Of a DNA stretch of 64,000 nucleotides, positions 18,379 to 27,244 are shown piece by piece. Each line of letters starts with the position of its first letter. Within the stretch, counting starts at the first letter, position 1. The notes beneath the pieces are model-generated. The model was not told where the DNA came from. It made no database searches and was given only the letters and a program-made list of their open reading frames with translations. Made by a program: the position numbers and the translations under genes. The DNA is from Clostridium sp. Marseille-P299 (GTDB taxonomy: Bacteria > Bacillota > Clostridia > Lachnospirales > Lachnospiraceae): the NCBI RefSeq assembly GCF_900078195.1, contig NZ_FJVE01000007.1, forward strand, positions 1,736,001 to 1,800,000, read 5' to 3'.

Positions 18379-19329
18379 ATGCAAGCATATTTATTTGTAC
18401 ATTTCAAGGAAAAGCGAACACCGGATGGTGAACAAGTGTATTTTGGAATTAGCAAAGATGGATTTCATTGGGAAGAAGTAAATGATGGAAACCCTATATT
18501 GTGGAGCTATGAAGGGGATAAAGGTGTTCGTGATTTTACTATTACAAGAACAAAAGAAGGAAAGTTTATTATTATGGCTACGGATTTAAGCCTTGCTTAT
18601 GGTATGCCATATCAGTATCACAATTCATGGGAAGAAGTTTCACGAAATGGAAGTAAATGCTTAGTCCTTTGGGAATCCGATGATTTGATTCACTGGTCCA
18701 ATCAACGAATGATTAAACTTGGAAATGAAGATTTTGGGTGTTTATGGGCTCCTGATATTATTTATGACAAAGAAAACAATGATTACGTGATTCATTGGTC
18801 TTCTTCTCATAGTTGTAATAATTACGGATACAAAGGTATTTATTATACAAGAACGAAAGATTTTATAAGCTTTCAAGAACCAGAACTTTTATATCGTAAA
18901 GAGACGGATGGAAGTGTCATCGATTCTGCTATGTATGAAGAAAATGGGGAATACTATTGTTTCTTAAAAAGTGAAAAAGATCCTTCTAGAATCATATTGG
19001 TTAAAGGAGAGAACATTACTGGTCCTTTTAGCAGAGTACATAAATTTGATGAGTGTATGGCTGACCTTAAAGAGGGCTATTATGAGGCACCAACAGCAGT
19101 GAAACTTGAAGATGGAAGATGGTGTTTATTTTTAGACTTTTATGGTTGTAAAGCAGAGGAGCAAGGATATGTTCCATTTGTAGCAGATAGTCTATCAGAA
19201 GGGAACTTCATACGTTCTGATGAAGCCTTTGATTTCCCTTATGGTTATAAACATGGCACTATTTTAACGATTACAATGGAAGAATATGAGCGTTTAAAAG
19301 AGTATAAAAAGATGCCATCGGAACGATAG
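18379..19329 (+). CDS. GH43-type five-bladed beta-propeller glycosidase
   Basis: 316 residues, no signal peptide, so probably cytoplasmic. Repeating propeller blades carry FGISKDGFHWEEV, VLWESDDLIHWS and DFISFQEPEL. Candidate acids: Asp in GVRDFTITR near the N-terminus, Asp in GSVIDSAMYEENGEYY (pKa modulator) and Glu in GYYEAPTAVKLEDG (general acid). These match GH43 enzymes acting on arabinose- or xylose-containing oligosaccharides. A cytoplasmic member would trim imported oligomers. The exact specificity is not evident. It is monocistronic, with AAAGGAGAAGG before the ATG. Confidence 0.8.
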   Translation: MQAYLFVHFKEKRTPDGEQVYFGISKDGFHWEEVNDGNPILWSYEGDKGVRDFTITRTKEGKFIIMATDLSLAYGMPYQYHNSWEEVSRNGSKCLVLWESDDLIHWSNQRMIKLGNEDFGCLWAPDIIYDKENNDYVIHWSSSHSCNNYGYKGIYYTRTKDFISFQEPELLYRKETDGSVIDSAMYEENGEYYCFLKSEKDPSRIILVKGENITGPFSRVHKFDECMADLKEGYYEAPTAVKLEDGRWCLFLDFYGCKAEEQGYVPFVADSLSEGNFIRSDEAFDFPYGYKHGTILTITMEEYERLKEYKKMPSER

Positions 19330-19385
19330 CTAAGATAGATATTTCATGGAAATTACTTGAAAATATTGTTCTATGGATGTAAGAT

Positions 19386-19428
19386 AGATAGTTGTTAGTG
19401 ATTATTTAATGCTAACAGCTATCTTTTT
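19386..19428 (+). terminator. intrinsic terminator after GH43 gene
   Basis: AGATAG-T-TGTTAG pairs with CTAACA-G-CTATCT (19386-19398 with 19412-19424), followed by a T-rich tail. Confidence 0.8.
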
Positions 19429-19479
19429 ATTTTAGTCAGTTGAAACATGAATAAAAACGTTTTAATCGACAAAAGAATG

Positions 19480-19526
19480 GAGTGGATTTTCACTCTGTTA
19501 TTAAGCTGTCTATGGCAGCAGGGAGG
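19480..19526 (+). promoter_or_regulatory. two-hairpin leader ahead of ClC gene
   Basis: GAGTG-GATTTT-CACTC (19480-19495) and GCTGTC-TAT-GGCAGC (19505-19519) directly precede GGGAGG (19521-19526). The stretch from ATTAAGCTG to GGGAGGTTA parallels the leader of the pectate lyase gene at 14049. It lacks the GGCGATG core of the fluoride riboswitch that often precedes fluoride-type ClC genes. Confidence 0.4.
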
Positions 19527-19534
19527 TTAAAATC

Positions 19535-21109
19535 ATGGATTCAGAAAACAAACAGGATACGTATCACACATTATTTCATTGGAAGAGTCTTAGATTTCGG
19601 TTAGTACTTGAAGGAATTGTGGTTGGCTTATTTGCGAGTCTTATCGTAATACTTTATCGTTTTGCACTTTCAGAGTCAACAATTATAATAACTAAGGTCT
19701 ATGCTTTTCTTCGTAACAAGTTATATTTTATACCTATTTTAATGTTAGCCTTTATACTAATTGCTTACATTGTTGGAATGCTACTTAAGAAAGAGCCAAT
19801 GATAAGCGGTAGTGGAATTCCACAAGTTGAGGGAGTTTTACTTAAAAAGCTTCATATGAATTGGTTAAGCGTTATTATTGGTAAATTTCTAGGTGGAATA
19901 TTATCAATAGGATCTGGTCTTTCCCTCGGACGAGAAGGCCCTTCCGTTCAATTAGGCGCTGCGGTAGGACAAGGTGTAAGCAAGGCCTTTAAACGAAGTA
20001 ATGTTGAAGAAAAATTTCTTATAACTAGTGGTGCTAGCGCAGGACTTGCAGCAGCATTTAATGCCCCTTTAGCAGGTGTATTATTTGCATTAGAAGAAGT
20101 ACATAAAAATTTTTCCCCCTTCGTATTGTTATCATCATTAGCGGCAGCTCTAACTGCAGATTATATTTCTAGCGGTTTCTTTGGTTTAAAACCAATCTTA
20201 AGTTTTGAAAGTTTATCTGTGCTACCACTGAAATCTTATATACTTATTATTATGTTAGGAATAATTATAGGGGTTTTTGGTGCTTTATTTAATTTAATGA
20301 TTTTGAAAACTCAAAAATTATATTCTAAGTTCAAATTAATTCCTAAAGAGTTTCGTATTATTATACCATTATTTCTATCAATCATATTAGGTCTTTATTT
20401 ACCACAGGTTCTAGGAGGAGGCCATGAGCTAATCATAAATAGCCTTACAAATGGGAATCAATCCATTAAGATGTTATTATTTGTATTGATAATTAAATTC
20501 ATATTTACAATGGTATGCTACGGTTCTGGGGCACCTGGCGGTATATTTTTACCGTTATTAGCGATTGGAGCTATATCAGGAAATTTATATGGTTTATTTC
20601 TTGTGCATTTTTTAAACTTAGATCCTATATATATCAATAGTTTTATTATATTGGCAATGGCAGGTTATTTTACCGCAATTGTTCGAGCACCTATTACAGG
20701 AATTATTCTGATTACTGAAATGACTGGATCTTTTACACATTTGTTATCCATTTCATTGATATCTGTAACAGCGTATGTTGTAGCTGATTTATTAGGTTCG
20801 AAACCTATTTATGAATCTTTGTTGGAGCGATTCTTAGAAAATCAGGGAAACGTAAAATCTAGTAATACGAAACATAAGACTCTTTTGGAATTTGCCGTAT
20901 GTATGGGTTCTGTTTTTGATGGTAAACAAATTAAAGAGATTAAATTGCCAGCTCATTGTTTGTTGGTGTCTATAAGAAGAGGGGAAGATGAAATAATTCC
21001 AAAGGGTGATACACTAATTAATGCTGGTGATTATTTGATTGTTCTTGTAGATGACAATATGGTATCTCAAATAAACGATGTCTTTCATAATTTAGTGGAA
21101 GCAAAATAA
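19535..21109 (+). CDS. ClC-type chloride/proton antiporter with TrkA-C domain
   Basis: 524 residues. ClC selectivity motifs GSGIP (92-96), GREGP (132-136, gating Glu134) and GSGAPGGIFLP are present. The pair LEE at 186-188 supplies the internal proton Glu of exchangers, so H+/anion exchange is more likely than a passive channel. GSGIP Ser fits chloride rather than fluoride selectivity. Residues from about 440 form an RCK/TrkA C-terminal regulatory domain (VSIRRGEDEIIPKGDTLINAGD). Roles in such bacteria are acid or ionic stress handling. It is monocistronic between two strong terminators. Confidence 0.9.
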   Translation: MDSENKQDTYHTLFHWKSLRFRLVLEGIVVGLFASLIVILYRFALSESTIIITKVYAFLRNKLYFIPILMLAFILIAYIVGMLLKKEPMISGSGIPQVEGVLLKKLHMNWLSVIIGKFLGGILSIGSGLSLGREGPSVQLGAAVGQGVSKAFKRSNVEEKFLITSGASAGLAAAFNAPLAGVLFALEEVHKNFSPFVLLSSLAAALTADYISSGFFGLKPILSFESLSVLPLKSYILIIMLGIIIGVFGALFNLMILKTQKLYSKFKLIPKEFRIIIPLFLSIILGLYLPQVLGGGHELIINSLTNGNQSIKMLLFVLIIKFIFTMVCYGSGAPGGIFLPLLAIGAISGNLYGLFLVHFLNLDPIYINSFIILAMAGYFTAIVRAPITGIILITEMTGSFTHLLSISLISVTAYVVADLLGSKPIYESLLERFLENQGNVKSSNTKHKTLLEFAVCMGSVFDGKQIKEIKLPAHCLLVSIRRGEDEIIPKGDTLINAGDYLIVLVDDNMVSQINDVFHNLVEAK

Positions 21110-21149
21110 CTATAAGTCATAAGATTATAAGATTTAGCTTTTTCGGATT

Positions 21150-21187
21150 AAAAGGGATTTGTAAATAGAATTACAAATCCCTTTTTT
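21150..21187 (+). terminator. strong intrinsic terminator after ClC gene
   Basis: A perfect 15-bp stem (21150-21164 with 21171-21185, core GGGATTTGTAA) runs into TTTTTT. The following 21188-21447 is AT-rich, without a gene; it contains TATATTT-rich promoter-like sequence. Confidence 0.9.
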
Positions 21188-21447
21188 CATACATTGAATA
21201 ATCATATAGCAAGCACGATTGTCTGTGTTGTATTCTTAAATTAACTTCCTAAATATTTCGAAAGGTGGTTATTTTTAGATTTACTTGTTATCTTTACTAT
21301 ATAAATATATTTTATAAAAAGATATATTTATATAGTGAAAATTAGTGTATAATTATTCTAATGTATAAATTTAACATTTTAAATAACTTAAGGCACTTAT
21401 AGGTTAGTGAATTGTTAATATCCACTTTTTTAGGCAAAGGAGATCGT

Positions 21448-22143
21448 ATGTTAATCGCTTTAATTCATGGTCAAAATCATAAAGGTTCGTCATATCACAT
21501 AGGTAGAATACTTGCTGAAAAACTGGAGAAAGAAGATAACATTAAGGAGGTATTTCTACCGAAAGATATGCCTCATTTTTGCTGCGGTTGTACGAATTGT
21601 TTTATGAAAGACGAAACGTTATGTCCGCATTATAATACAGTTAATCCGATTACTAATATTTTAGATGAAGCAGATGTATTGATTTTTACAACCCCTGTAT
21701 ATGTTTATCACGCGACTGGATCAATGAAAGTCTTGTTGGACCATTATGGATACCGATGGATGGTACATCGTCCAGAAGAAAAGATGTTTTCAAAACAAGC
21801 AGTTTGTATTTCAACAGCAGCAGGCGGTGGCATGAAATCGGCTTGTAAGGATATTAAAGATAGTTTGTTTTATTGGGGTGTTGGTAAAATTTATTGCTAT
21901 GGTGTTGCTGTATATGCGACTTCCTGGAAGGGGATTTCAAATAAGAAAAGGGCAGTAATTGAAAATAAAGTTAATAAATTAGCGAAGAAAATCATTAAAA
22001 ATGATGGGCATGTCCGAGTTTCTATGAAAACAAAAGTTTATTTTAATATTATGCGACTTATGCAAAAAAGTGGATGGAATTCAGTAGATGTTACTTATTG
22101 GAAACAGAAAGGATGGGATCAAAAGAAGCGTCCTTGGAAATAG
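21448..22143 (+). CDS. NADPH-dependent FMN reductase/flavodoxin-like protein
   Basis: 231 residues from ATG 21448 with AAAGGAG upstream. IALIHGQNHKGSSYHIGRILAEKL is the FMN-phosphate loop of the NAD(P)H:FMN oxidoreductase family. HFCCGCTNCFMKDETLCPHY is the Cys-rich iron-sulfur-like or redox segment common in this family (NADPH-dependent, 4Fe-4S flavoproteins). TTPVYVYHATGSMKVLLDHYGYRW follows. The last 25 residues are basic and aromatic. It probably reduces a small substrate or passes electrons. It lies 39 bp before the membrane-anchored hypothetical protein. Confidence 0.8.
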   Translation: MLIALIHGQNHKGSSYHIGRILAEKLEKEDNIKEVFLPKDMPHFCCGCTNCFMKDETLCPHYNTVNPITNILDEADVLIFTTPVYVYHATGSMKVLLDHYGYRWMVHRPEEKMFSKQAVCISTAAGGGMKSACKDIKDSLFYWGVGKIYCYGVAVYATSWKGISNKKRAVIENKVNKLAKKIIKNDGHVRVSMKTKVYFNIMRLMQKSGWNSVDVTYWKQKGWDQKKRPWK

Positions 22144-22182
22144 AAAGCGTATTACATAATATAACTAGTAAAGGTGGCAAAA

Positions 22183-22758
22183 ATGTTAAAACGAAATAAA
22201 AGAATTGGAATTTTAATTACTATAGGTGTTGCTATGTTTACGATTGGTATATTTCTTTATAATCGATATAACACCAATAGAATATATGACAGGGTCTTGC
22301 GACAAGATGGATACCAGTTGTATGAAATACAAAATCCTGTAACGTTTACTGTATTTATAGATCCTGAATGGATTCCTACAAGGAATGGTGAAGAAATGCA
22401 GCTAAATAAAGAGCTCTGTAAAATTAATAATGTGAATATCATTCTTGAAAGAACAATACACCGAGGAAATGATATTTATTTTGTTTTTGATGCCATTCCA
22501 GTGGTAGGGTATAAAGAAGGTGAATTTCTATCTCATTATATTATACACCAAGATGGAACTAGCTCTACGGCGGATAACATTAATATGTTTCATGTCTATA
22601 ATAATGAGAATACCGTTATAGATGTTGGCCAACATGGGTTTGGTCCTAGTTCACAATTTAGCTTTGGTCTTAATATTGAAAATTATGACTTATTTGCAGA
22701 TGGTTTTTATATGGACTATAATAGTTCCATTATATATGGGTATTATCGGATTGAGTAA
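22183..22758 (+). CDS. hypothetical membrane-anchored protein
   Basis: 191 residues from ATG 22183 (AAAGGTGG six bases before). One N-terminal transmembrane helix (RIGILITIGVAMFTIGIFLY) is followed by an extracytoplasmic beta-rich domain with VTFTVFIDPEWIPTRNG and FGPSSQFSFGLNIENYDLF. I do not recognise a family. It may form an operon with the flavin reductase. Confidence 0.55.
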   Translation: MLKRNKRIGILITIGVAMFTIGIFLYNRYNTNRIYDRVLRQDGYQLYEIQNPVTFTVFIDPEWIPTRNGEEMQLNKELCKINNVNIILERTIHRGNDIYFVFDAIPVVGYKEGEFLSHYIIHQDGTSSTADNINMFHVYNNENTVIDVGQHGFGPSSQFSFGLNIENYDLFADGFYMDYNSSIIYGYYRIE

Positions 22759-22883
22759 TATTAATCTACATTCATTCCCTGATGCACGATTTCTTTTGGT
22801 ATAATTATAACGACTTTACGTAAATCCAATATTATATATTATATTAAGTAAATTAACCTCAAATTAATTTCAGGAGCAATAAT

Positions 22884-23894
22884 ATGATAAACAATAGAAG
22901 TAATACAACATTAAAAGTTAGATATTCTCAGTTTGATACAGAGTCTATAAAAGAAAATTTACTCGTTCATTATAATTTAAAAGGACCAGTAACTTGCAGA
23001 TTTTACGATTATGGTATGAACGATATATACATTATCAATGCAGGAGAAGAAGTCTATTATTTACGAATTTCATTGACCGGTATGCATCATCAGAATGATT
23101 ATGAACAAGAGGTTCAAATCATTAATGAATTATATGAACAAGGTATTTCCGTGGCAGCACCAGTTTGTTGCAAGGATGGACATTATGTAAGCGTAGTAAA
23201 TGCACCAGAAGGGATTCGATATGCTGTTTTATTTCAAGAAGCTAAAAACTCACCATCAAATGACAACATAACTCGTACTTATAATCTTGGTGTTATGGTT
23301 GCTAAAATGCATAATATTGCTGATAGCAGGAATTTTACCCTAACCAGAGAGCCCCTTGACTTACAAAATCTTACCGTTAAACCACTTGAACAGCTAAAAC
23401 CTTATTTAAAGAATCGTAAAGAAGATATTGATTTTTTAGAAAATGCAGCAAAAGAGCTATATTGTTATGTTAAGAGTAATTTCAAATATGAAAAACCTTA
23501 CTTTGGCTTTTGTCATGGGGACATACATAAAGGCAATGTATTCTTTGAAGGAGAAAATCCAACAATTTTTGACTTTGATTGTATGGGTAATGGATTCCGA
23601 ATTTATGATATCTGTACCTATGCATGGAATGAAAGCTTTGATAATAAAACATATTTAGAGAGCGATGAATGGCTGGCTTTTATAAGAGGATACAATACCG
23701 TTAGGCAGTTAACAGAACTTGAATTATCATCAATAAGTGCATTTATTGCTTTGCGTGAACTTTGGTTACTTGGAATTAATTCAGATGTAATGAATCGTAA
23801 TGCTGGATGTTGTTGGTTTAATGATGAATATTTAAATCAACAGATCGATATTTTTAAGTTTTGGTACCATCGAACATTTAATAAACTATATTAA
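22884..23894 (+). CDS. SrkA/homoserine-kinase-like phosphotransferase (paralogue 1)
   Basis: 336 residues. An aminoglycoside-phosphotransferase fold: YYLRISLTGMH in the N-lobe, FCHGDIHKGNVFF as the catalytic loop and TIFDFDCMGNGFRIYDICTYAW as the metal-binding segment. This FDFDCMG-IYDI form is that of RdoA/SrkA-like stress kinases. A close paralogue lies at 37428-38441 with the same boundaries and near-identical motifs, including NAPEG-RYAVLF and ALRELWL. The downstream gene starts 38 bp after it and is probably co-transcribed. The substrate is unknown. Confidence 0.8.
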   Translation: MINNRSNTTLKVRYSQFDTESIKENLLVHYNLKGPVTCRFYDYGMNDIYIINAGEEVYYLRISLTGMHHQNDYEQEVQIINELYEQGISVAAPVCCKDGHYVSVVNAPEGIRYAVLFQEAKNSPSNDNITRTYNLGVMVAKMHNIADSRNFTLTREPLDLQNLTVKPLEQLKPYLKNRKEDIDFLENAAKELYCYVKSNFKYEKPYFGFCHGDIHKGNVFFEGENPTIFDFDCMGNGFRIYDICTYAWNESFDNKTYLESDEWLAFIRGYNTVRQLTELELSSISAFIALRELWLLGINSDVMNRNAGCCWFNDEYLNQQIDIFKFWYHRTFNKLY

Positions 23895-23932
23895 ATTCAT
23901 AATATAGCATGCATAATAAGGGGGGATATACG

Positions 23933-24820
23933 ATGAAAAAACTTCCGAAAGCGGATTATAAACGTTTGAAATCATGGATTTATATGTATGCAAGACCACT
24001 TGATTTCGCATGGTGGAAATGTTTGATTGAAAATGAGAGTAACCAATTGTTTATTGACGTTATGTCTGTGTATCAAAATGAGGATGGTGGAATTGGACAT
24101 GGAATCGAACCAGCTTCTTTTAATCCTTTTTCATCGCCATATCAGACAAGTTGGTGGAACCCAGAGGATCTTTTAGAGCTTGGAATTGGTAAGGATAGTA
24201 CCATTGTCAAAGGTAATTTAAAATATCTTGATAGCGGGGCTTATCTTACTGAAGAAGGATGGCCTTGGAGTATTCCTTTGGATAATAATTATCCTCATGA
24301 GCCTTGGATGGAGTATCATGGTGGAAATTTTTCTGGTTATGATCTGTCAGTTACTACAAGACTTCTAGGTATTATTTTTTTATATGCAGAAAAAGAAACG
24401 GATTTATTTAATAAAGGTGTAGCGATAGCAAATAATTTGCTCTCTAAGTTTGAGGATTATGCCAATGAATATTTTAATCAAGGCGGATATGAATTAGGGT
24501 CTTACATGGAATTAAGTTATGCAATAAATGACTATGAGACACTAAGCCACTATATTGAACATGCTAATTTAGAAGATTACTTTGATTATAAGATAATCAA
24601 AGAACGATTGAAGGATAAACCAATTAATAATGATGATGAAAAAGAGTTGGACGAACTAATTGAGGTTATGAAAAGTGACAATTATCTGGAATTAGCTGAT
24701 TTAACATACTGTGATAAGGATAAATACTTAAAGGAAGTTTCAATTAGTTTGTATTGGTGGGTTGCAGATAAAATTATTAAAGATGTATATCGATTAAAAA
24801 AGGCAGAGCGTTTGGAGTGA
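23933..24820 (+). CDS. alpha/alpha-toroid (prenyltransferase/squalene-cyclase-like) protein
   Basis: 295 residues from ATG 23933, preceded by AAGGGGGGA. The segment MYARPLDFAWWKCLIEN... VYQNEDGGIGHGIEPAS matches the opening of bacterial prenyltransferase/squalene-oxidase-repeat proteins, in which ARPLD and YQN-DGGFGHALEPD are conserved. A second toroid motif, EGWPWSIPLDNNYPHEPW, follows. No catalytic DxDD was seen, so it is probably not a true cyclase. It directly follows the SrkA-like kinase; the pair may act on one substrate, but this is only context. Confidence 0.6.
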   Translation: MKKLPKADYKRLKSWIYMYARPLDFAWWKCLIENESNQLFIDVMSVYQNEDGGIGHGIEPASFNPFSSPYQTSWWNPEDLLELGIGKDSTIVKGNLKYLDSGAYLTEEGWPWSIPLDNNYPHEPWMEYHGGNFSGYDLSVTTRLLGIIFLYAEKETDLFNKGVAIANNLLSKFEDYANEYFNQGGYELGSYMELSYAINDYETLSHYIEHANLEDYFDYKIIKERLKDKPINNDDEKELDELIEVMKSDNYLELADLTYCDKDKYLKEVSISLYWWVADKIIKDVYRLKKAERLE

Positions 24821-25001
24821 TTTATTACCCTATTTATTAACCATTTAATTCGCTTATGCTAATTAATATATAGTAAATGTGATTGACATAGATTATTATA
24901 ATATGCCATTTTTGTGTTGTAATTGTATTGTAATCTATAATTCACTTAATTATAGAATATGTATCAAATCTTTTCATAAATATATTATTGGAGGGATTGA
25001 G

Positions 25002-25487
25002 ATGCATAGATTAAGAAAAAATAATAAAAAGATATTTTTATTATTATTAATTTTAGACATTTTACTTGCAAGCTGTCTATTTATAAAAAGTGATTTAGCT
25101 AACGACAAAAAAACTATTACAGCCCATTTAACAAAGGATCAAGAAAAAAATTGTGATAGTCTATTGATAAATACATATCTTACAAAGATTATAGAGGCAT
25201 CTGATGAGTTTTATAAGGAATACTACAGAATTTTACCAACTCTAAATTATTATAGTATATACGTAAAAGAATATATTTCGGATAGTCGATTAAGCCAAAT
25301 TACTTTTACATCCAAGCCTTATTTAGGGCCACATGATACCATTGGTGTGGATGAAATTACTTTCACAGCGGACTATTTAGGTAGTGTAGAGCTGAAAAGT
25401 TTTGTTCACCTCCTAAGTTATCATTTGCCTGATAACTTAAAAGACCTTGAATTAAAAGATTTTCCTGAACATTACTATAAAGACTGA
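25002..25487 (+). CDS. hypothetical lipoprotein
   Basis: 161 residues from ATG 25002 with GGAGGGATTGAG upstream. The N-terminus is RLRKNNKK then a hydrophobic run ending LDILLASC, a plausible lipobox. The rest is a small soluble domain with many Tyr and Lys and no recognised motif. It may be related by position to the similar-sized membrane protein at 25592, about 100 bp downstream. Confidence 0.55.
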   Translation: MHRLRKNNKKIFLLLLILDILLASCLFIKSDLANDKKTITAHLTKDQEKNCDSLLINTYLTKIIEASDEFYKEYYRILPTLNYYSIYVKEYISDSRLSQITFTSKPYLGPHDTIGVDEITFTADYLGSVELKSFVHLLSYHLPDNLKDLELKDFPEHYYKD

Positions 25488-25591
25488 CAATATACCATAA
25501 AATCATATGGAAAACAAATATGACTGGATTATATCGTGAAAAAATCAGATGAATAACTTATTTTAAAACAATATTATACTAGGAGGTTCAT

Positions 25592-26020
25592 ATGGATGCA
25601 AATAAAAAAGAATTTAATTTTAACAAGCTTCATTTAACACCTCGTATTTTAAAATACTTATCACTTGTTATATTGATTGGAATAATAATTTTACTATTCA
25701 AAGTAATTCATACGTCTACTATTAATAATGCTAAGCCAGAAGCTTTGTACAAGAAAGATAACTCCGTTGATTTGTTAGTATATAGGGATACCGCGTATAT
25801 CAATGCTAGTGGAATTGACTGGATGAATGAATTACAATTAACGAGTTCAAATCAACTTGGTACGATTAAGAGAACTAATATTAAAAAAAGATTCAAAAAT
25901 TTTGATGCAACAAAATTAGAAGTAGGTACGGATATTTATTCTACTAAGGAACGAGATGATATTGTTCTTGTCAAAATTGGTGATAACTATGTGCCCTATT
26001 ACAGGATAGTGGAAGGATAA
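25592..26020 (+). CDS. hypothetical single-span membrane protein
   Basis: 142 residues, AGGAGG just before the ATG. A hydrophobic segment (ILKYLSLVILIGIIILLFKV) at about residues 20-39 is followed by a small extracytoplasmic domain with VDLLVYRDTAYINASGIDW and a C-terminal DIVLVKIGDNYVPYYRIVEG. I do not recognise a family. Confidence 0.55.
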   Translation: MDANKKEFNFNKLHLTPRILKYLSLVILIGIIILLFKVIHTSTINNAKPEALYKKDNSVDLLVYRDTAYINASGIDWMNELQLTSSNQLGTIKRTNIKKRFKNFDATKLEVGTDIYSTKERDDIVLVKIGDNYVPYYRIVEG

Positions 26021-26135
26021 AAATAGTATCACGTAAATATAATTCCCAGTTGAAGACATATTTTTGAAAACACATATAAAATATGCTATAATTTAACAAT
26101 TAATCAACTTATTATAAGCTTAGAGGAGAATAATT

Positions 26136-27026
26136 ATGAACGGAAGATATGAACATAAGGGAAAAGAAGATAAACCGGTCATAGCTATTTGTTATGACTT
26201 TGATAAAACGTTAACTCCAGATGATATGCAAGCACAAGGTTATATTCAAGATGTAGGCTATGATGTACAAAAATTTTGGGAAGAGTCTAATTTGTTAGCT
26301 AGAATGAATGATATGGACTCTAATTTAGCATATATGTATAAGATGGTGCAAGAAGCAGAAGGGCAACTTGTCTTAAAAAGAGAAGCATTACAAGAATATG
26401 GAGCAAAAGTATCTTTATATGATGGTGTTTCAGAATGGTTTAGCAGAATTAGAGAATATGGACGAAATAAAGGAATTATAATTGAACATTACATAATTTC
26501 ATCAGGCCTAAAAGAAATGATAGAAGGAACTGTAATGGCGAAGAATAATGAATTTGAAAGAATATATGCAAGTTCTTTTTACTTTAATGACCGAGGTGTC
26601 GCAAAGTGGCCAGCTCAAGCAATTAACTACACTAATAAAACACAGTTTTTATTTAGAATACAAAAAGGTGTATTAGATATTAATGATCCTGCTGTAAATG
26701 ATTATTTTAAGCCAGAGGATTTAAGAGTCCCTTTTAGAAATATGATCTATATCGGAGACAGTGATACTGATATTCCTTGTATGAAATTAGTTCACGCAAA
26801 TGGTGGGCATTCTATCGGGGTTTATGATCCAAAACAAGATGATAAAAGTAAAGTTTACCGAATGATGAATGCAAATCGAATTAAATATTTCGCTCCTGCT
26901 GATTATAGGGAAGCTTCACCACTGGATAAGCTTGTTAAATCGATTATTGATAAAACAATTGCATATGAAGAGCTGGAGCGTATATATGAAAAAGACAAAA
27001 AAGAAGCCGCTGGAGCTAATTCTTAA
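26136..27026 (+). CDS. HAD-superfamily phosphatase
   Basis: 296 residues. Motif I is ICYDFDKTLTPDD (nucleophile Asp21, acid Asp23). Motif II Ser is in HYIISSGLKEMIEG, and motif III/IV is IYIGDSDTDIPCM. The cap lies between motifs I and II, as in phosphoserine-phosphatase-like (HAD-IB-type) enzymes. Cytoplasmic; substrate unknown. The ATG at 26136 follows GAGGAGAA. It stands alone, 219 bp before the flippase gene. Confidence 0.85.
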   Translation: MNGRYEHKGKEDKPVIAICYDFDKTLTPDDMQAQGYIQDVGYDVQKFWEESNLLARMNDMDSNLAYMYKMVQEAEGQLVLKREALQEYGAKVSLYDGVSEWFSRIREYGRNKGIIIEHYIISSGLKEMIEGTVMAKNNEFERIYASSFYFNDRGVAKWPAQAINYTNKTQFLFRIQKGVLDINDPAVNDYFKPEDLRVPFRNMIYIGDSDTDIPCMKLVHANGGHSIGVYDPKQDDKSKVYRMMNANRIKYFAPADYREASPLDKLVKSIIDKTIAYEELERIYEKDKKEAAGANS

Positions 27027-27244
27027 AAGTATAAACAATATGTTATGAAGATATATGATGATAATCTTATTATTATCCAAACGAATGAGCTAGAGCTAAT
27101 AATTTTGATAGATGTAAGACTGATCAGTACTAAACAGAAGATGTAAAAACAGATTATATAATTAAACTATGATAGTATTTAAATTTGTTCTTGCGATTTT
27201 GAGTTATTGCTAATTTTCATAGTTACTAAGGAGTTATTCTATAA

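Noticed and set aside
19441..19534. Fluoride riboswitch ahead of the ClC gene
   Set aside because: The leader has two small hairpins but not the GGCGATG...ATAA core, and the protein has the chloride-type GSGIP motif.
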